A stretch of DNA of 57,957 nt from Oikopleura dioica (Eukaryota > Chordata > Appendicularia > Copelata > Oikopleuridae). Position 1 is the first letter of the stretch. Every line of letters begins with the position of its first letter. The stretch lies in the NCBI GenBank assembly GCA_907165135.1, contig CAJRAX010000006.1, positions 1 through 57,957 on the forward strand, in the 5' to 3' direction. The position numbers and the translations under genes were made by a program. Below the pieces are notes generated by a model. That model was not told the DNA's origin. It saw only the letters and a program-made list of their open reading frames with translations, and did not search any database. Positions 12,554 through 23,625 of the stretch are shown here, in pieces.

Positions 12554-13543
12554 ATGCCTTCCAAAGTTCCCGCCGAAGAGCCTGAAATTGACATGGACGA
12601 GTCTGAGTTCGATATGGACGATTCTGCCATGATGGGAGCTCCCGTCCCGGAACGAAAGGAGTATCTTTGGGCCACAAATCTTGAGGGTTTTCTTTTTATC
12701 TTCGATCCCACTTTCCACTTTTTGCCTAGGACCTGCACCATACAAATTCGAGGGCGGAGACAACGAAGATGAACAGGTCATCTTCAAATCCTGCGCTCTT
12801 GGCCCCGGCGCCAAAGGAAAGCATGTCATCGAGCTTTCCGCTGTTGATGCCAATTCCGAGAAGGCCACAGTCATTCTTGGCATTCTCACGGATGCTGTAA
12901 GTCGAGTAATTTTAATTATCTTCCAACCGTTCTTAGAATCCCTACCTTCGATTGCCCGATATTTCCGTCGAGCCACCACTTTTGTTGAAGCTCTCCGAGG
13001 GCAAGGGGCCAGTGAACATCGGCGCCAATCATTTGGTCAATGAAGAAATGGATGATGAAGACGACGAGTCGGACATGGATGAAGAAGAGATGGAAGCGGT
13101 ACGTTACAGTTTTTTTTTGTCTTGCTTTGAAACATATATCACTAGGAACTCCGAACCGCCGAAGACGTAGAAAGTGAAGAAGAGGAAGAAGAGCCCGTCA
13201 AGCCCGAGCCAGTAAAAGCTGCTTCGCCAAAGAAAGCTGCGGCGAAAAAAGTAGAGCCAAAGGCCGCTACGAAGAGAAAAGCTTCTGAAGTCGAAGAAGA
13301 GGCTGACAACAAGAAGGCAAAGAAGGGTAAGTGTTTACTTTCAATGGTCCTCTTTAATCCTTCTTTGCAGCGCCCAAAGAATACAGCACCGTCGAGGAGC
13401 TGAAGAAAGCTATCCAGGCGAATCCGGGAGGAAAGCCAAAGAAGGAAGAAAAGTTCAAGAACTGGCTCCGAAACACCATGAAGTGCCAGAAAGAAGAATG
13501 GTTCTCGGACGTTTTCAAGTGGTGGCAAGCGCAGGCCAAGTAA
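12554..13543 (+). CDS. NPM1: Nucleophosmin/nucleoplasmin family histone chaperone (NPM1-like)
   Basis: Five exons (12554-12686, 12730-12896, 12937-13098, 13146-13326, 13371-13543) with introns of 40-47 nt. The N-terminal core begins EYLWATNLEG and includes SCALGPGAKGKHVIEL and GPVNIGANHLV, matching the nucleoplasmin pentamer fold. Two acidic tracts follow (DDEDDESDMDEEEME and ESEEEEEE), then a lysine-rich stretch and a C-terminal block with KFKNWLRNTMKC and WFSDVFKWW. That end corresponds to the NPM1 C-terminal three-helix nucleic-acid-binding and nucleolar domain, tryptophans included, which nucleoplasmin-type paralogues lack. Role: histone chaperoning, ribosome biogenesis, nucleolar organisation. 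An AATAAA signal is at 13675-13680. The start is the first ATG of the open exon and is preceded by a long non-coding leader. Confidence 0.92.
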
Positions 13544-13674
13544 ACAACCGGCCTAAACCCGCTAACTGTACATCCGTGATCTGTTCTGCTCCTGTAAACG
13601 CCTCCCTGACGTTCTTAGATTAATATTTTCACGACTAGAACAATTGTTAGAACGACTGCCCATTTTCCCCTCGC

Positions 13675-13680
13675 AATAAA
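13675..13680 (+). terminator. Polyadenylation signal of the nucleophosmin gene
   Basis: AATAAA lies 131 nt after the stop codon, at a normal distance for a short larvacean 3' UTR. Confidence 0.6.
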
Positions 13681-14179
13681 CTTATTGAGGATGCTGGAAT
13701 CAAACGACTTACTTTGCAAGTTCAGGCTTTAGAAAGAAAACTTGACAATTTCGAATAATGCGGAATCCCCATTTTAGAATTGATCGGTTTTGCTTCGCAT
13801 CCAGACAGAATGAGCCCCCAAGCAAGAAAGCCCAGTCGCCTACGAACTGAGCAGGATAAAGATCCGCCGAAGGTTTTCCGCGGACAGGGTGTTCATGACT
13901 CACTCGAATTTCATTTCAAAAGAAAAATTTCCTTTTGTCGCTTCCAGTGTTGACTTCAAGAGATTACTAATGTTTCAGGGACATTGTCTCTAATTTACGA
14001 TAAACCCGAGTGATCGACCTATTTTCTTCAAGCTACTGATAATTTGCGAATTGTGAAAAGAATTTTGAGAAATTAATTCATATCATATTCAGAATAACTC
14101 GAAACCCGAATCCGTACCTATAAATCAAAAATGGTTCAACCTATGACTGAACCTCAAAACAATAACAAGGGTAGTTTCA

Positions 14180-14567
14180 AAGCACTGACAGCGTTTTTAA
14201 ATGGGAACAACCTGGGGAGTGAAATTTCTCAGAGTACAATCATAGGAGAGAGTCCGATAACGGCTAGAAATGTAGCTGAGGGTCTACTCTGTGCACTGGT
14301 AGGGTTTATAAAATGTATACAACACGTGATCTGGAAGATATTACGTCATCAATTCCAAATTCTCCGATTTCGCTCATTTATACCTATTTTGGGAGTCAAA
14401 CAGCTCCGAGTACAGTCATCATACAGGATCTCTAAAGCTATAGAAATAAAGCTCTAGGTCTACTCTGTGCATTAGTAAGGTTTAAAGAGCCAGGTGATTC
14501 ACTCAGCGTTTTTCTAGAGGGGTTCGAAAATCGGTGTTCCCATTTAAAAAAAACGCTGTCACTGCTT
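14180..14567. mobile_element. MITE-like element with ~30-bp terminal inverted repeats
   Basis: The left end AAGCACTGACAGCGTTTTT..AAATGGGAACA and the right end are reverse complements, differing at one position and in the length of the T run. The 388-bp body has no coding capacity but contains a tandem pair of related segments (GGTCTACTCTGTGCA at about 14280 and 14457). No clear target-site duplication was seen. It lies just upstream of the NONO-like gene and may overlap its promoter region. Confidence 0.65.
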
Positions 14568-14725
14568 ACTTTTTTCTCTAATCGAAGGTCGTCTTAGCTC
14601 TGTTGGCTCATAATTTCGTCCTCAAACTCGTCTGAAATTGTCTAAATTGGTTGTTTTATGGCTCATCAGAGTGATGATCTGATAAGTGAAACTTTTCTCT
14701 ACCCAAATAACAGAATGGCAGCACA

Positions 14726-17700
14726 ATGCCCAACCGTGTCTCCACTCCGAATCAGAAACAAGGAGGCAATCCTCAACCTGCAACCCCAAACGACAAAAAC
14801 CAAACACCAAATAACCGAAATAACGATCGAAACAACGATCGAAAACAAAACACTCCCCGAAATAATATGAACCGAGGCAACCAGGGCGGCCATAATAGAG
14901 GGCACCAAGGCAATCAGAACAGGGGCCAGCAAAGTTCTAGCACCAAAAATTTTAACGATGGAAAGCCCATCGAGTTTGAGCCAGATCCAGAGAAGGGTAA
15001 ATAACCAAATAGAAAAGTATAAGGCCTCTTTTCTCGTGGATCTGCATAGAAAGCTTTTTTTGTTTGAACTCCTCTATGTTTTCAGTTGATATCCGGGCTC
15101 TCTGTTTTTTTCAACTATTTTCTATAGACCGGACTTCTTATTGATTCGAAAAGAACTCTTGGTCGATAATCGGCTCATACTAGCATCGGTAGCAGCTAGT
15201 CTCTTTTTACTTTTATTGACTCGTTAAAAAGCTTATATTTTCAGTTCCACGAAAAGAGCGCAAAACTAGAATTCAGAACGTATACAACCAAATCTTTATT
15301 ATCATAACTCTTCATCTTTCTCTTGTAGAGGAAGGATCTACAGAATCTACTGGTCAATCCCGACTTTTTGTCGGCGGTCTACCAGAGAATATCACTCAAG
15401 AACAAGTTCGCTCCATGTTTCAAAAGTTCGGCGAAGTCAAGGAAGTTTTTATCCCTCAGGGTAAATATTTTACCAGCTTATTTAAATGTCAGAATTCAGT
15501 TATTTTTCGCCTCACGATAATTTTTGAAAACTCCAGAATTTAGAACTACAGTCGGAGCCAAAATAAGGGACACCAAGATAAGGGACTTTTGCTCAAAATG
15601 CCGAAAATCAGCGGCAGAAAAATCCAATTTAAGGGACTTTCCGAGATCAGTAAGCTTCTTCAGTTAGTTGAGAGCTGATAAAGGGTATCAATTACCTTAA
15701 TTTCAACCAGCTTTGCCCCAAACTGAAGTGATTTGCCTTTCAGAATATGTTTTCCTCTTTCAAAAATGTCTTCTAAGTCACAAAAACAATAACTTCAGCT
15801 TATTTTGCCGTAAAAATATACTTCGAAAAAACTTCTCAGCGACATATTTTTGCTTTGATGACCCAATTTAAGGGACTTTTTCGAAAATTTTGGAGCAAAA
15901 GTCCCTTATTTTGGACTCCGACTGTATATCTTTATCCCAAGAATGCAACCATATACGTACATTTCATATTCCAAGAATCTCATAGCGGTATCTCATCAAT
16001 TCTATTTGAAAAGAAAATGTTCACAAATAGTATTCAAGCGTAATTCTTGAGAAACTCTCTGACAGAGAGTTGCATCTTCATCGAATCGTTCTCAAAGAGT
16101 CCCTTCTTGAAAATGTTTTTCGTATGAGCAGATGAATCAATCTATCAAAAGTATCGGGTCTTTATGTCATAATCTCATTGAAGAAACCTTATTTAGAAAT
16201 TATCGTCCGAGCAAAAAATATTTCTATCCATAAAATTATAAACGATATTATTTATTTTTTTCTATATTTATAAAAAGATATTGATTTATATTCAATAGGA
16301 AAAACATTCGCCTTTATCAAAATGACCAACCGCATGCAAGCCGACCAGGCTAAATATGGCCTCAGCGGCAAAACCATTGTTGGACAGAATCGCCCCATCC
16401 GAGTAAAATTCGCTGCTCAGGGAACGAGCATTGAAGTCAAGAACCTATCTCCTCTCATTTCCAACGAGCGTCTTTATGATGCATTTTCTCGTTTCGGTAA
16501 AATCGAACGAGCCGTTGTTATGGTCGATGAACGAGGCAAATCCCTCGAAAAGTAGGTCACAGAATTGTTTGAATGTTCACTTATCTCCTTCATTTATCTC
16601 ACATATTCTTCTTTTACTTCTCGGTGACATGCATTTCGAATATTTAGTTTAGTAACAGATAAATTTTTATTGGTGATAGTTTTAGTTAGATTTTGGTTAG
16701 GCTATAACCCGAGAAATTTCAACTTGTTTGTCCCTTTCTTGTCTAAAAATCTTTCATAAGAGATCAAGTTGATTCTGATCGACACAGAATCTCGATCGAC
16801 GAATTTTGAGCCAGCTTCGTTGTCACCAAGAAGTAAAATTCTTTGTCTTGTTGCTTGCTATCTAAGAAGTATCTTTCTTTTCGTCATTTGATTTACATAA
16901 AAACTTAAATGGATCTTTGATCTGAATAAAGAACGTAGAAACGCAGAAGGATATCATATGTTTTCGGAAAAAATCTTCAGAATTGAAAAAGCAAAGCGAC
17001 ATTCGTCGCTTAAATCGTATTCAGAATATATTCAAATTACAGAAAACTCAGATACATTAAAAATAATCTTAATCGAGAGAACCTTATAAAAATTGTCTTT
17101 CAAAGGGGAATCGTCGAATTCGACCGAAAAACTCGGCAACGAAGGCGATCGAGCAAGTCAACCAAGGTTGCTTCTTTTTAACGCTGTCTCCGCGAGCCGT
17201 TGTGTGCTCCGCGGTTGACTCTGTCGATGACGCCGACGGTCTCCAAGAAGAGTGTCTCTACAATACTTACGGCTTTGAAGAAGAATACTCGTACCCTCCT
17301 CGATTCGCTGCGCCAGAGACTTTCGAAATGGACTTTGGAAATCGATGGAAAGCGCTAGAAGAACTGGAGCGTTCTCAAATCGAGCAAGTGAAGTTCGAAT
17401 CTGCAGAAAGAAAGCAACGCCTAGAGCAGGAGATGCGAGTAGGAATCGGCGAGGAGCAGGTAAGCCATTGAAATCATAGAAGAGAACTCTAGCTTTCTAA
17501 ATCAGGAACGACTAATTCGACGAGAGATGGAACAACAACAAGCTCGATTGCGACAAATGGAAGAATCTCGACGTCAGCGCCAGGTAATAATTGCAATTGA
17601 GATTATTTCTCATGCGAGATCTGGGAACCGGACGTCACAGTAACACTCACTTTTTAGGAGCAACTCCGTGCCCGTCATGAGCAAGAAATTGAACAGTCGA

Positions 17701-18922
17701 AGCGTCAACGACTCTCTCTCAATGAAAATCACGAACAACTCAAGAATCTTGTTGAAGGTGCCGGAATGCGCGCGCCTGAGACTTACCGACCTCCTCCAAC
17801 CTACAGAAAGCCAGGTAAATTATTTCGAGTTCTTTGGAAAAATAACATGTCTTAGAGCAAATGGAAATGGACGGGGGTTGGAGAGATAATGACTTCGGCT
17901 CCCAGAACCAAAGCTTCGATAATGACTCCCGAGGCCAAAACAATCAGTGGCCATCTCCTGTACAAAGAGGCGGTCGAGGTGGAGGACCTCGTGGCGGAGG
18001 AGGACCGCGAGGCGGCTTCTCTGGTAGCCAAAACTTTGACCCTATCCAGGTACCCAACGTCATCGCGTAAAACAGTTCACAAATTTTGTTCAATAACCCT
18101 TTCGTAACAAAATCATTTTGTCCTACGAGCATAAACACACTTCGTCATGCTATTACCCTCTTTGTTGCCGTTTTACACGTCGTCAATTTGTCACCGAGGA
18201 CTAATTTTATATTAGCACTTTTTAAAAATGATCGGCTAGGGTTGGCATTCTATTCTATAAATCTGGAAGGAAAAGGCATAAATTTAACGCTTAAGATCGT
18301 TCTTCCACGAAACTGTTTGCTTATAGATGCAAGATATGACAGCTAATTTTCGATTAGGTCCCAGAAAGTTCTCTTGCAATAGATGAAAAGATCCAAGAAC
18401 TCGAAAAAAAGGCAGGATTATATATTTTCATTTCAAATGTTTTATGCACAGAATCAAAACTGGCCTCAGCATTTCGAATCTCTCAGAAAGATTACCTGTT
18501 ATCAAGCGGAGAACTATGAAGGTATATTAAAGGCTCTGGTAGAGCCGCTCTACAGATATGCAAACAGCAAGCAGCTGACATAAGAAGGGGTCAGTTTTGA
18601 GCGGGAATCAAAGACAGCACATAATCACGCTGGCAAGTTTAGATTTCTGCAGAGGATGCCGACCCTATCTCACACTCGCTATCTTCCTTAAAGCATTTTT
18701 GAATAATCCCCTCATCACTTATTGAACGACGAAACATTCGAACAAACTATCAATGAATTACGTCAGGAACAGCGCGGCGGCAATACTCCCCAACGAGGTG
18801 GAGGTGCGTATCGTGGAGGAGGAAACTTCAGAGGTGGCGGCCGTGGCGGCTTTACCGACTCGCGTGGCCGTGGTGGACGTGGCGGCGGAGGACATCGAGG
18901 AGGTCGTCGTGGACCTTATTAA
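14726..18922 (+). CDS. DBHS-family RNA-binding protein (NONO/SFPQ/PSPC1-like)
   Basis: Paraspeckle-type protein acting in nuclear RNA retention, splicing and transcription. Exons: 14726-14996, 15329-15460, 16299-16551, 17106-17459, 17506-17583, 17658-17814, 17856-~18051, and probably ~18768-18922. The N-terminus is Asn/Gln/Gly-rich. RRM1 has SRLFVGGLPENIT and KTFAFIKM; RRM2 has IEVKNLSPLI and ERAVVMVDERGKS followed by KGIVEF. A NOPS region (PPRFAAPETFE) and a long charged coiled coil (RWKALEELERSQIEQV onwards) then lead to a GGRGGG tail, the exact DBHS order. Conserved reading requires one extra A in the A5 run at 17127-17131. The last junction is uncertain: reading through exon 7 gives a stop at 18070, while an RGG-rich open exon at 18768-18922 looks like the authentic C-terminus. 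An out-of-frame ATG lies at 14715. Confidence 0.85.
15549..15924. mobile_element. Tc1/mariner-type MITE in the NONO-like intron, with TA target duplication
   Basis: A 376-bp element bounded by TA on both sides (15547-15548 and 15925-15926). The ends are inverted repeats beginning CAGTCGGAG(T)CCAAAATAAGGGAC; a second inner motif (AAGGGACTTTTGCTC) also occurs at both ends. There is no open reading frame, so it must have moved using a transposase supplied elsewhere. It explains why this intron is 838 nt long when its neighbours are about 45 nt. Confidence 0.85.
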
Positions 18923-19018
18923 TTTCTACTGTTATCAGAGTCTGCGTACTGCCCGTAATAAATACTACATTTACCTTTCATCCCAAATACACACTTGCCA
19001 TATTTATATTTTCCTTAA

Positions 19019-19661
19019 GGGGGAGGTCGACGAGAATTGGGATTTCCGTGACCAAAAATGCGGAGAAACCCGATTAGATAGAAAAATTCTGACTTTTCGG
19101 ATTGAAAGAAAAGGGTTTGAAAAATTAACCGGCGAAAAGCAGAAAAAATTTTTTGAAAAATTTTTCAAAAATTAGGGTTGAAGTGGGGTGTCTCGTGACC
19201 AAAAATCTCGAAAACCGAGTTTTTTCTTCATCAAATATAATTAATAAGTAGTTTAGACCCTTAAAAATTAACCGGCGATCAAAAATTAAGGGTTACTTTC
19301 ATAAAAAATTTTTCTTATTGATTAAAAATATTTGATTTTCGTCAAAATCGACATTTTTACCCATTTTTTCATGGAAAATTATTCAAAAATCACAAAGACT
19401 CGGATTTTTAAAAATAATTAGTCAGAAATCATTTTAAAACAATGCCTAGAGTATAATAATCAGTTTCAGATAGTTTTTGGACGAAATCACCAACGAATAA
19501 TTTTCAAGAAATTTCAAGTTCGAGACTTAAAATCGAAAATTTTACATTAAAAAGTTAACAAATTAAGAAAAGCTAGGGACCAAAAATACTCCTTTTTATC
19601 GAGGAATCCAAAAATATAATCAAAATTTTGAAAAGGCGAAAAAATTTCTCGACGACCTCCC
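19019..19661. mobile_element. Non-autonomous element with TTAA target duplication
   Basis: Flanked by TTAA at 19015-19018 and 19662-19665. The ends are inverted: GGGGGAGGTCGACGAGAA on the left and its near complement TCGACGACCTCCC on the right. The 643-bp body is AT-rich with repeated AAAAATTAACCGGCGA and GTGACCAAAAAT motifs and no credible ORF. TTAA duplication is typical of piggyBac-like transposition, but these ends do not show the classic CCY...RGG polarity, so the superfamily is only a suggestion. It begins 97 bp after the NONO-like stop. Confidence 0.7.
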
Positions 19662-20042
19662 TTAAATTAAAGAGGAACGGAAAAATGAAGTAATTATTGT
19701 AAGGCAGCGAGTTATAGGAATTTTTCCCATGGGGAATCATCTCACGCTTACTACAACTTCGAGCTCGCTGTAAAATCTTTATGATCTGTTCCGTTGAACC
19801 AATATTTACTCGAGCAGTGTTCAATCGTCACAATGAGCCTTATTAGAGTCCCGTTCGGCGATGATACGTAGGAGCGTCGCTTACACAATCCGTCCTTAAT
19901 TTTCTTGTTTTTTATCGCAGGTGCTCTATCACCAATATTCGTCCATTGTTGACTCATGATTGTTGTTCTGAAGCCAGCACTTTACGAGCGCGCAGATTTC
20001 TTAAAGCTTTTTCTCTTTTAGAAAAAATAGAGGTATTCGTGA

Positions 20043-22798
20043 ATGGACTCGGGGAAAACGAAAAGTCCCAATTTGAAAAGTAACGAGAATGCGAAAACAA
20101 AAATGGAAGACTCGGCTAAAACAAAGGGACATTGCAGGTCAAAGAGCCAAACTTATAGTTTCACAGGTAAACATCTTTTTCTGTTTTCTTTTTCACACAG
20201 AAAATTAGGCTCCGTTTGCGATGAAATCGAAAAACACTTTGAGCAAAGTTTGTCCCTCCTCGACCAAAAGCATCAAAAATCGAAAAGTCTTCCTCGTGCC
20301 ATGAAAGGTAAAGTTGGTTAATCTTGAAAAGTGGTAACTTTCAAGCAATAGGATCTTTTCCAGCCTCATTTTTCGAGCAAAAGCTCAAACAACATTCTTC
20401 AACAGACTCTCTTCAAAATTCATCAGACTCTGGCTCTCTTGGCCCAATGCGGGTCCATCGAACGCACTCTTCCTCTAAAAGAAACCGAAATAGAGAAATC
20501 GAAAACAAAGACTCGCACAAGAAGGGTCGACAATATAAACAACTCCAGGAAAGCGCTCAAAGATCTTTTCCAAGTATTTTAACGATTAACCGTTTTGAAA
20601 AGAATGTGTTCTCCTCTTCGTGACATCATTTTCGAGCGTTTTGATAAGTCTCTTATCAAAAGCGAACCTCCCAGCGCACAGAATCACCTCAAAGGAGTTG
20701 GATCTCCCGGCTCTGCTTACTCGTCATCCCTTGGTTCGCCTCAACACGCAAGTAACTCACTTCAAGGCTCTCACTGCACGGTTGGTGTCCACAACGCCGG
20801 CAAGCCTCCGAACGCCCAAGCAACGTCAATCAACCACTCGCAACACTCAAGATCGCGTTCGCTGCCGATAATACCAAAACGTCAGCCCACCCAAGCAATG
20901 TAAGAAAACAAGAAAGAATTATAAACCACAATGCCAGGAAATCGATCTGATTTTTACCCTGAAATTTTCTTCAGGGGCCGAATACAGCCACTCGCAGTTG
21001 ATATCGAGCGAATCCCATTGCCTGGAAACTGGGAAATGTGTTTTCAAAACGGCATACGCTACTTCGTCGACAGATCGAGAAAACTCTCGCAGATGGAAGA
21101 TCCCAGAGTGCAGATTCTAGAGCAGTTCAAGCGAAAACACATGGAACTGTGCGAATACAACGATGTAAGTCCCAGAGCTCGCGCCAACTATAACACTATA
21201 GCTTCTCATTCTCGCCCTAACCCATTTTTCATTTTTAGGCTTCACAATTGCCGTCGCATTGTGAGCGACAAGTGACACGTGACCAGAAGGTCTTTTTCAT
21301 TAATCATGAGACTAAACAAACGAGCTGGATCCACCCACTCGTCGAGCAACAGTTACTACCAGAAAACTCACTCGTGGGACAACCACACTCCCTTCCTGGG
21401 CCCGATTGCATGCACCTTAACGTAAGGATCATTTTTCCGCACTTTATGTATTGATAGAAGTCTTTATACCGACCGTATCATTAATAGCTCCTCTCTAGGG
21501 ACCTCTCAACGATCAAATCAGCGAAATAACAACCGACAGTTCCATGACCGACGATTCCATCAATATGCACTCAAGTTTTGACTCCTCATTGAGCCCCAAG
21601 GTTAGTCGAATATCTCGCGTTGAAGCCTCGGCGCTGAGATCAGAATCTATTCAAGTCGATAATAAGATTCCGTCCTCTCATTCCGAAAGCTTCTCTCTCG
21701 AGAAAGAGGAGTTTGTTGCCAGAGCGATGATTGTTTCAGTCGGATGTGACGAGTTGAATTCGGCATTCTAGTGCATCGATAAGGCCAGAATGCTTCAAAA
21801 TTCAATTTAACTCGTTATCACCCGACCGAAAAAGTAGGCTTCAGAGATCTCTTTGTTGACCTCTAAAGGCACAAAAATCATCAACGCGAGACTCTATTTA
21901 CCAGCTTATGGTTCTCAACTCTTGGCACATTCACAACTCTTATATTTTCGTTGTCTATCAGACAAGAAAACATCAAAGGGCTCAATTTGTCATTCGATTT
22001 GTTGCTCATTGAGAGTCAATTGAAATTCTTTTCAGCGCCCTTCACACATGACGAATATGCCCGTTCAGTCCCAAAACAATTGCCAATTCGGAAGCAATGG
22101 CCAAAGTACTGGAAACGGCACTATGTACTACGATTCGACCACCTCCATGATGAGCCGCCTTCAAATGCACCAAATGTCCCCCTCTCCCCAGCAGGCGCCT
22201 TCATACGACCACAATCAGAATTCGAATCCTACCTTTTCTAACTCCCCTCATAATCAGCAACACATCGACTCGCAGGTCCAAGACTACATGATGGACATGG
22301 GACTTGATCCAAATCGTTACTCTCATTTTCAGTCTAATTCTTCGCAATCATTGCCCCAAAGCCTCCGGTATTCTAGCATGTCGAGCTTCCGAAAAATAAT
22401 CCATCTTTAGAAGAGGAATTCAGATGAAGCAGTTCCCACAGAGGCCGATGTACCCTCATCAACGATCCCATTCTCACCATCTTCTCCCAGACAGGTAAAC
22501 GAGTACTTTCTTGAACATATTCACAAGGTGCATTAGACTCCACCAGCCGGTTCCCAGATCACATTCAAATATCTCCATGGCCGAACAACGACACTATCAA
22601 AACCCAGGCGATCAACACGATATCCTCCAAAGTCAGCACTTCCAAGGGATGGAGCAAAGTTCGAACAATAACTCTTCTGGCTTCGCTGACAATGATCCAT
22701 TGAGCCAAATCGAACTCGACATTGGCACTTTTGGAACCGACCTGCCAAAGGATATCTTACAAAAGGCTCTTTTTCCCGACCGCGTCGTTCGCAGCTGA
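20043..22798 (+). CDS. YAP1: YAP/Yorkie transcriptional co-activator of the Hippo pathway
   Basis: TEAD co-activator controlled by LATS kinases and 14-3-3. Exons: 20043-20166, 20209-20307, 20352-~20590, ~20600-20899, 20975-21164, 21239-21421, 21499-21600, 22036-22367, 22411-22494 and 22537-22798. The TEAD-binding segment is recognisable from FPASFFEQKLKQHSSTDSL (LPxSFF loop) followed by MRVHRTHSSS at the place of the YAP Ser127 site, although the exact HxRxxS motif is not kept. Two WW domains follow: LPGNWEMCFQNGIRYFVD...MEDPR and LPSHCERQ...FFINHETKQTSWIHP. The C-terminal half is Gln/Ser/Pro-rich and acidic, and lacks the vertebrate PDZ ligand. The junction between exons 3 and 4 (20570-20610) could not be resolved: the frames differ by one base and no normal intron fits. 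Confidence 0.85.
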
Positions 22799-23625
22799 TA
22801 ATTCCTCCTTTCTAAAAACTAATTCAATTATTTTATTCTACTTACCCTCGCTGAGCGTACATTCCCACTACATTTCAAGGCTCCCATGAGAACTTTTCTT
22901 ATCACTGTGCCTCAGAAAACTTCAACTCTACTAACTCAATCACAATTCTTTATTCTCGCTATTGTACCAAATTCGATACAGATTCCTTATTATTTCCGAC
23001 ATTGTGAGCCTATGATCTTTCATTGCTTAGAATCTTCGAAGAACTTATCAATTTACACTCAGTTCAACTAATTATTTTATTTACAAATGTACAGATTTTC
23101 ATTTGCGTGCGATAACAGTTGTAATTATATATCTCCCTTTGTTCCTTTTTTCCATCAGACTATCTATTGGCTCCGACAGTTCCTAAAACCCGAAAATTTC
23201 ACAAAATTGTATTTATTTATTAAAAAAAACGACAAATAACAATTTCTTAACTCACGAAATTCAATTCATGCTTTCTATCTTCACCATTGTGCTCAAACAG
23301 AAAACGAACATAAAACCGACTGCATCGCGAATATGCCTTTTTCTTCAGACCTTGTTAATCCAACTATCATTATCCTATCATTACTAAATGCAAAATTCGA
23401 AAATTGAAATAATAAACTCGCAGCGTTGCAACTTACAAGCTAATCTTGTTAATAAAATATCTTCCAGCTGTATGATAAATCTTCAATAAAGAAAGCTTAG
23501 CCAGACAAACAAATCATTGCGAAAAAAACGGTGGGCAATCGACCTCCGCTTATTGTTTTACTATCAGTGTGTTTCTCTTTTATTGTCCGTCTTTGAGGCA
23601 GTGTAACATATAAAAGGCTTTTGAT
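22799..23625. other. Convergent intergenic region, no gene seen
   Basis: AT-rich interval between the YAP stop (plus strand) and the REV3L stop (minus strand). It must contain both 3' UTRs. Several AATAAA/TTTATT candidates occur (for example around 23409 and 23486), but none can be tied to one gene without transcripts. Confidence 0.5.

Noticed and set aside
14131-14457. Plus-strand frame MVQPMTEPQNNNKG...
   Set aside because: It overlaps the inverted-repeat element and has no exon partner or recognisable domain.
21601-21771. Read-through coding extension of YAP exon 7 to a stop at 21771
   Set aside because: A GTTAGT donor at 21601 and a TTTTCAG acceptor at 22035 join in frame to the rest of YAP; the extension could be an intron-retention isoform but is not needed.
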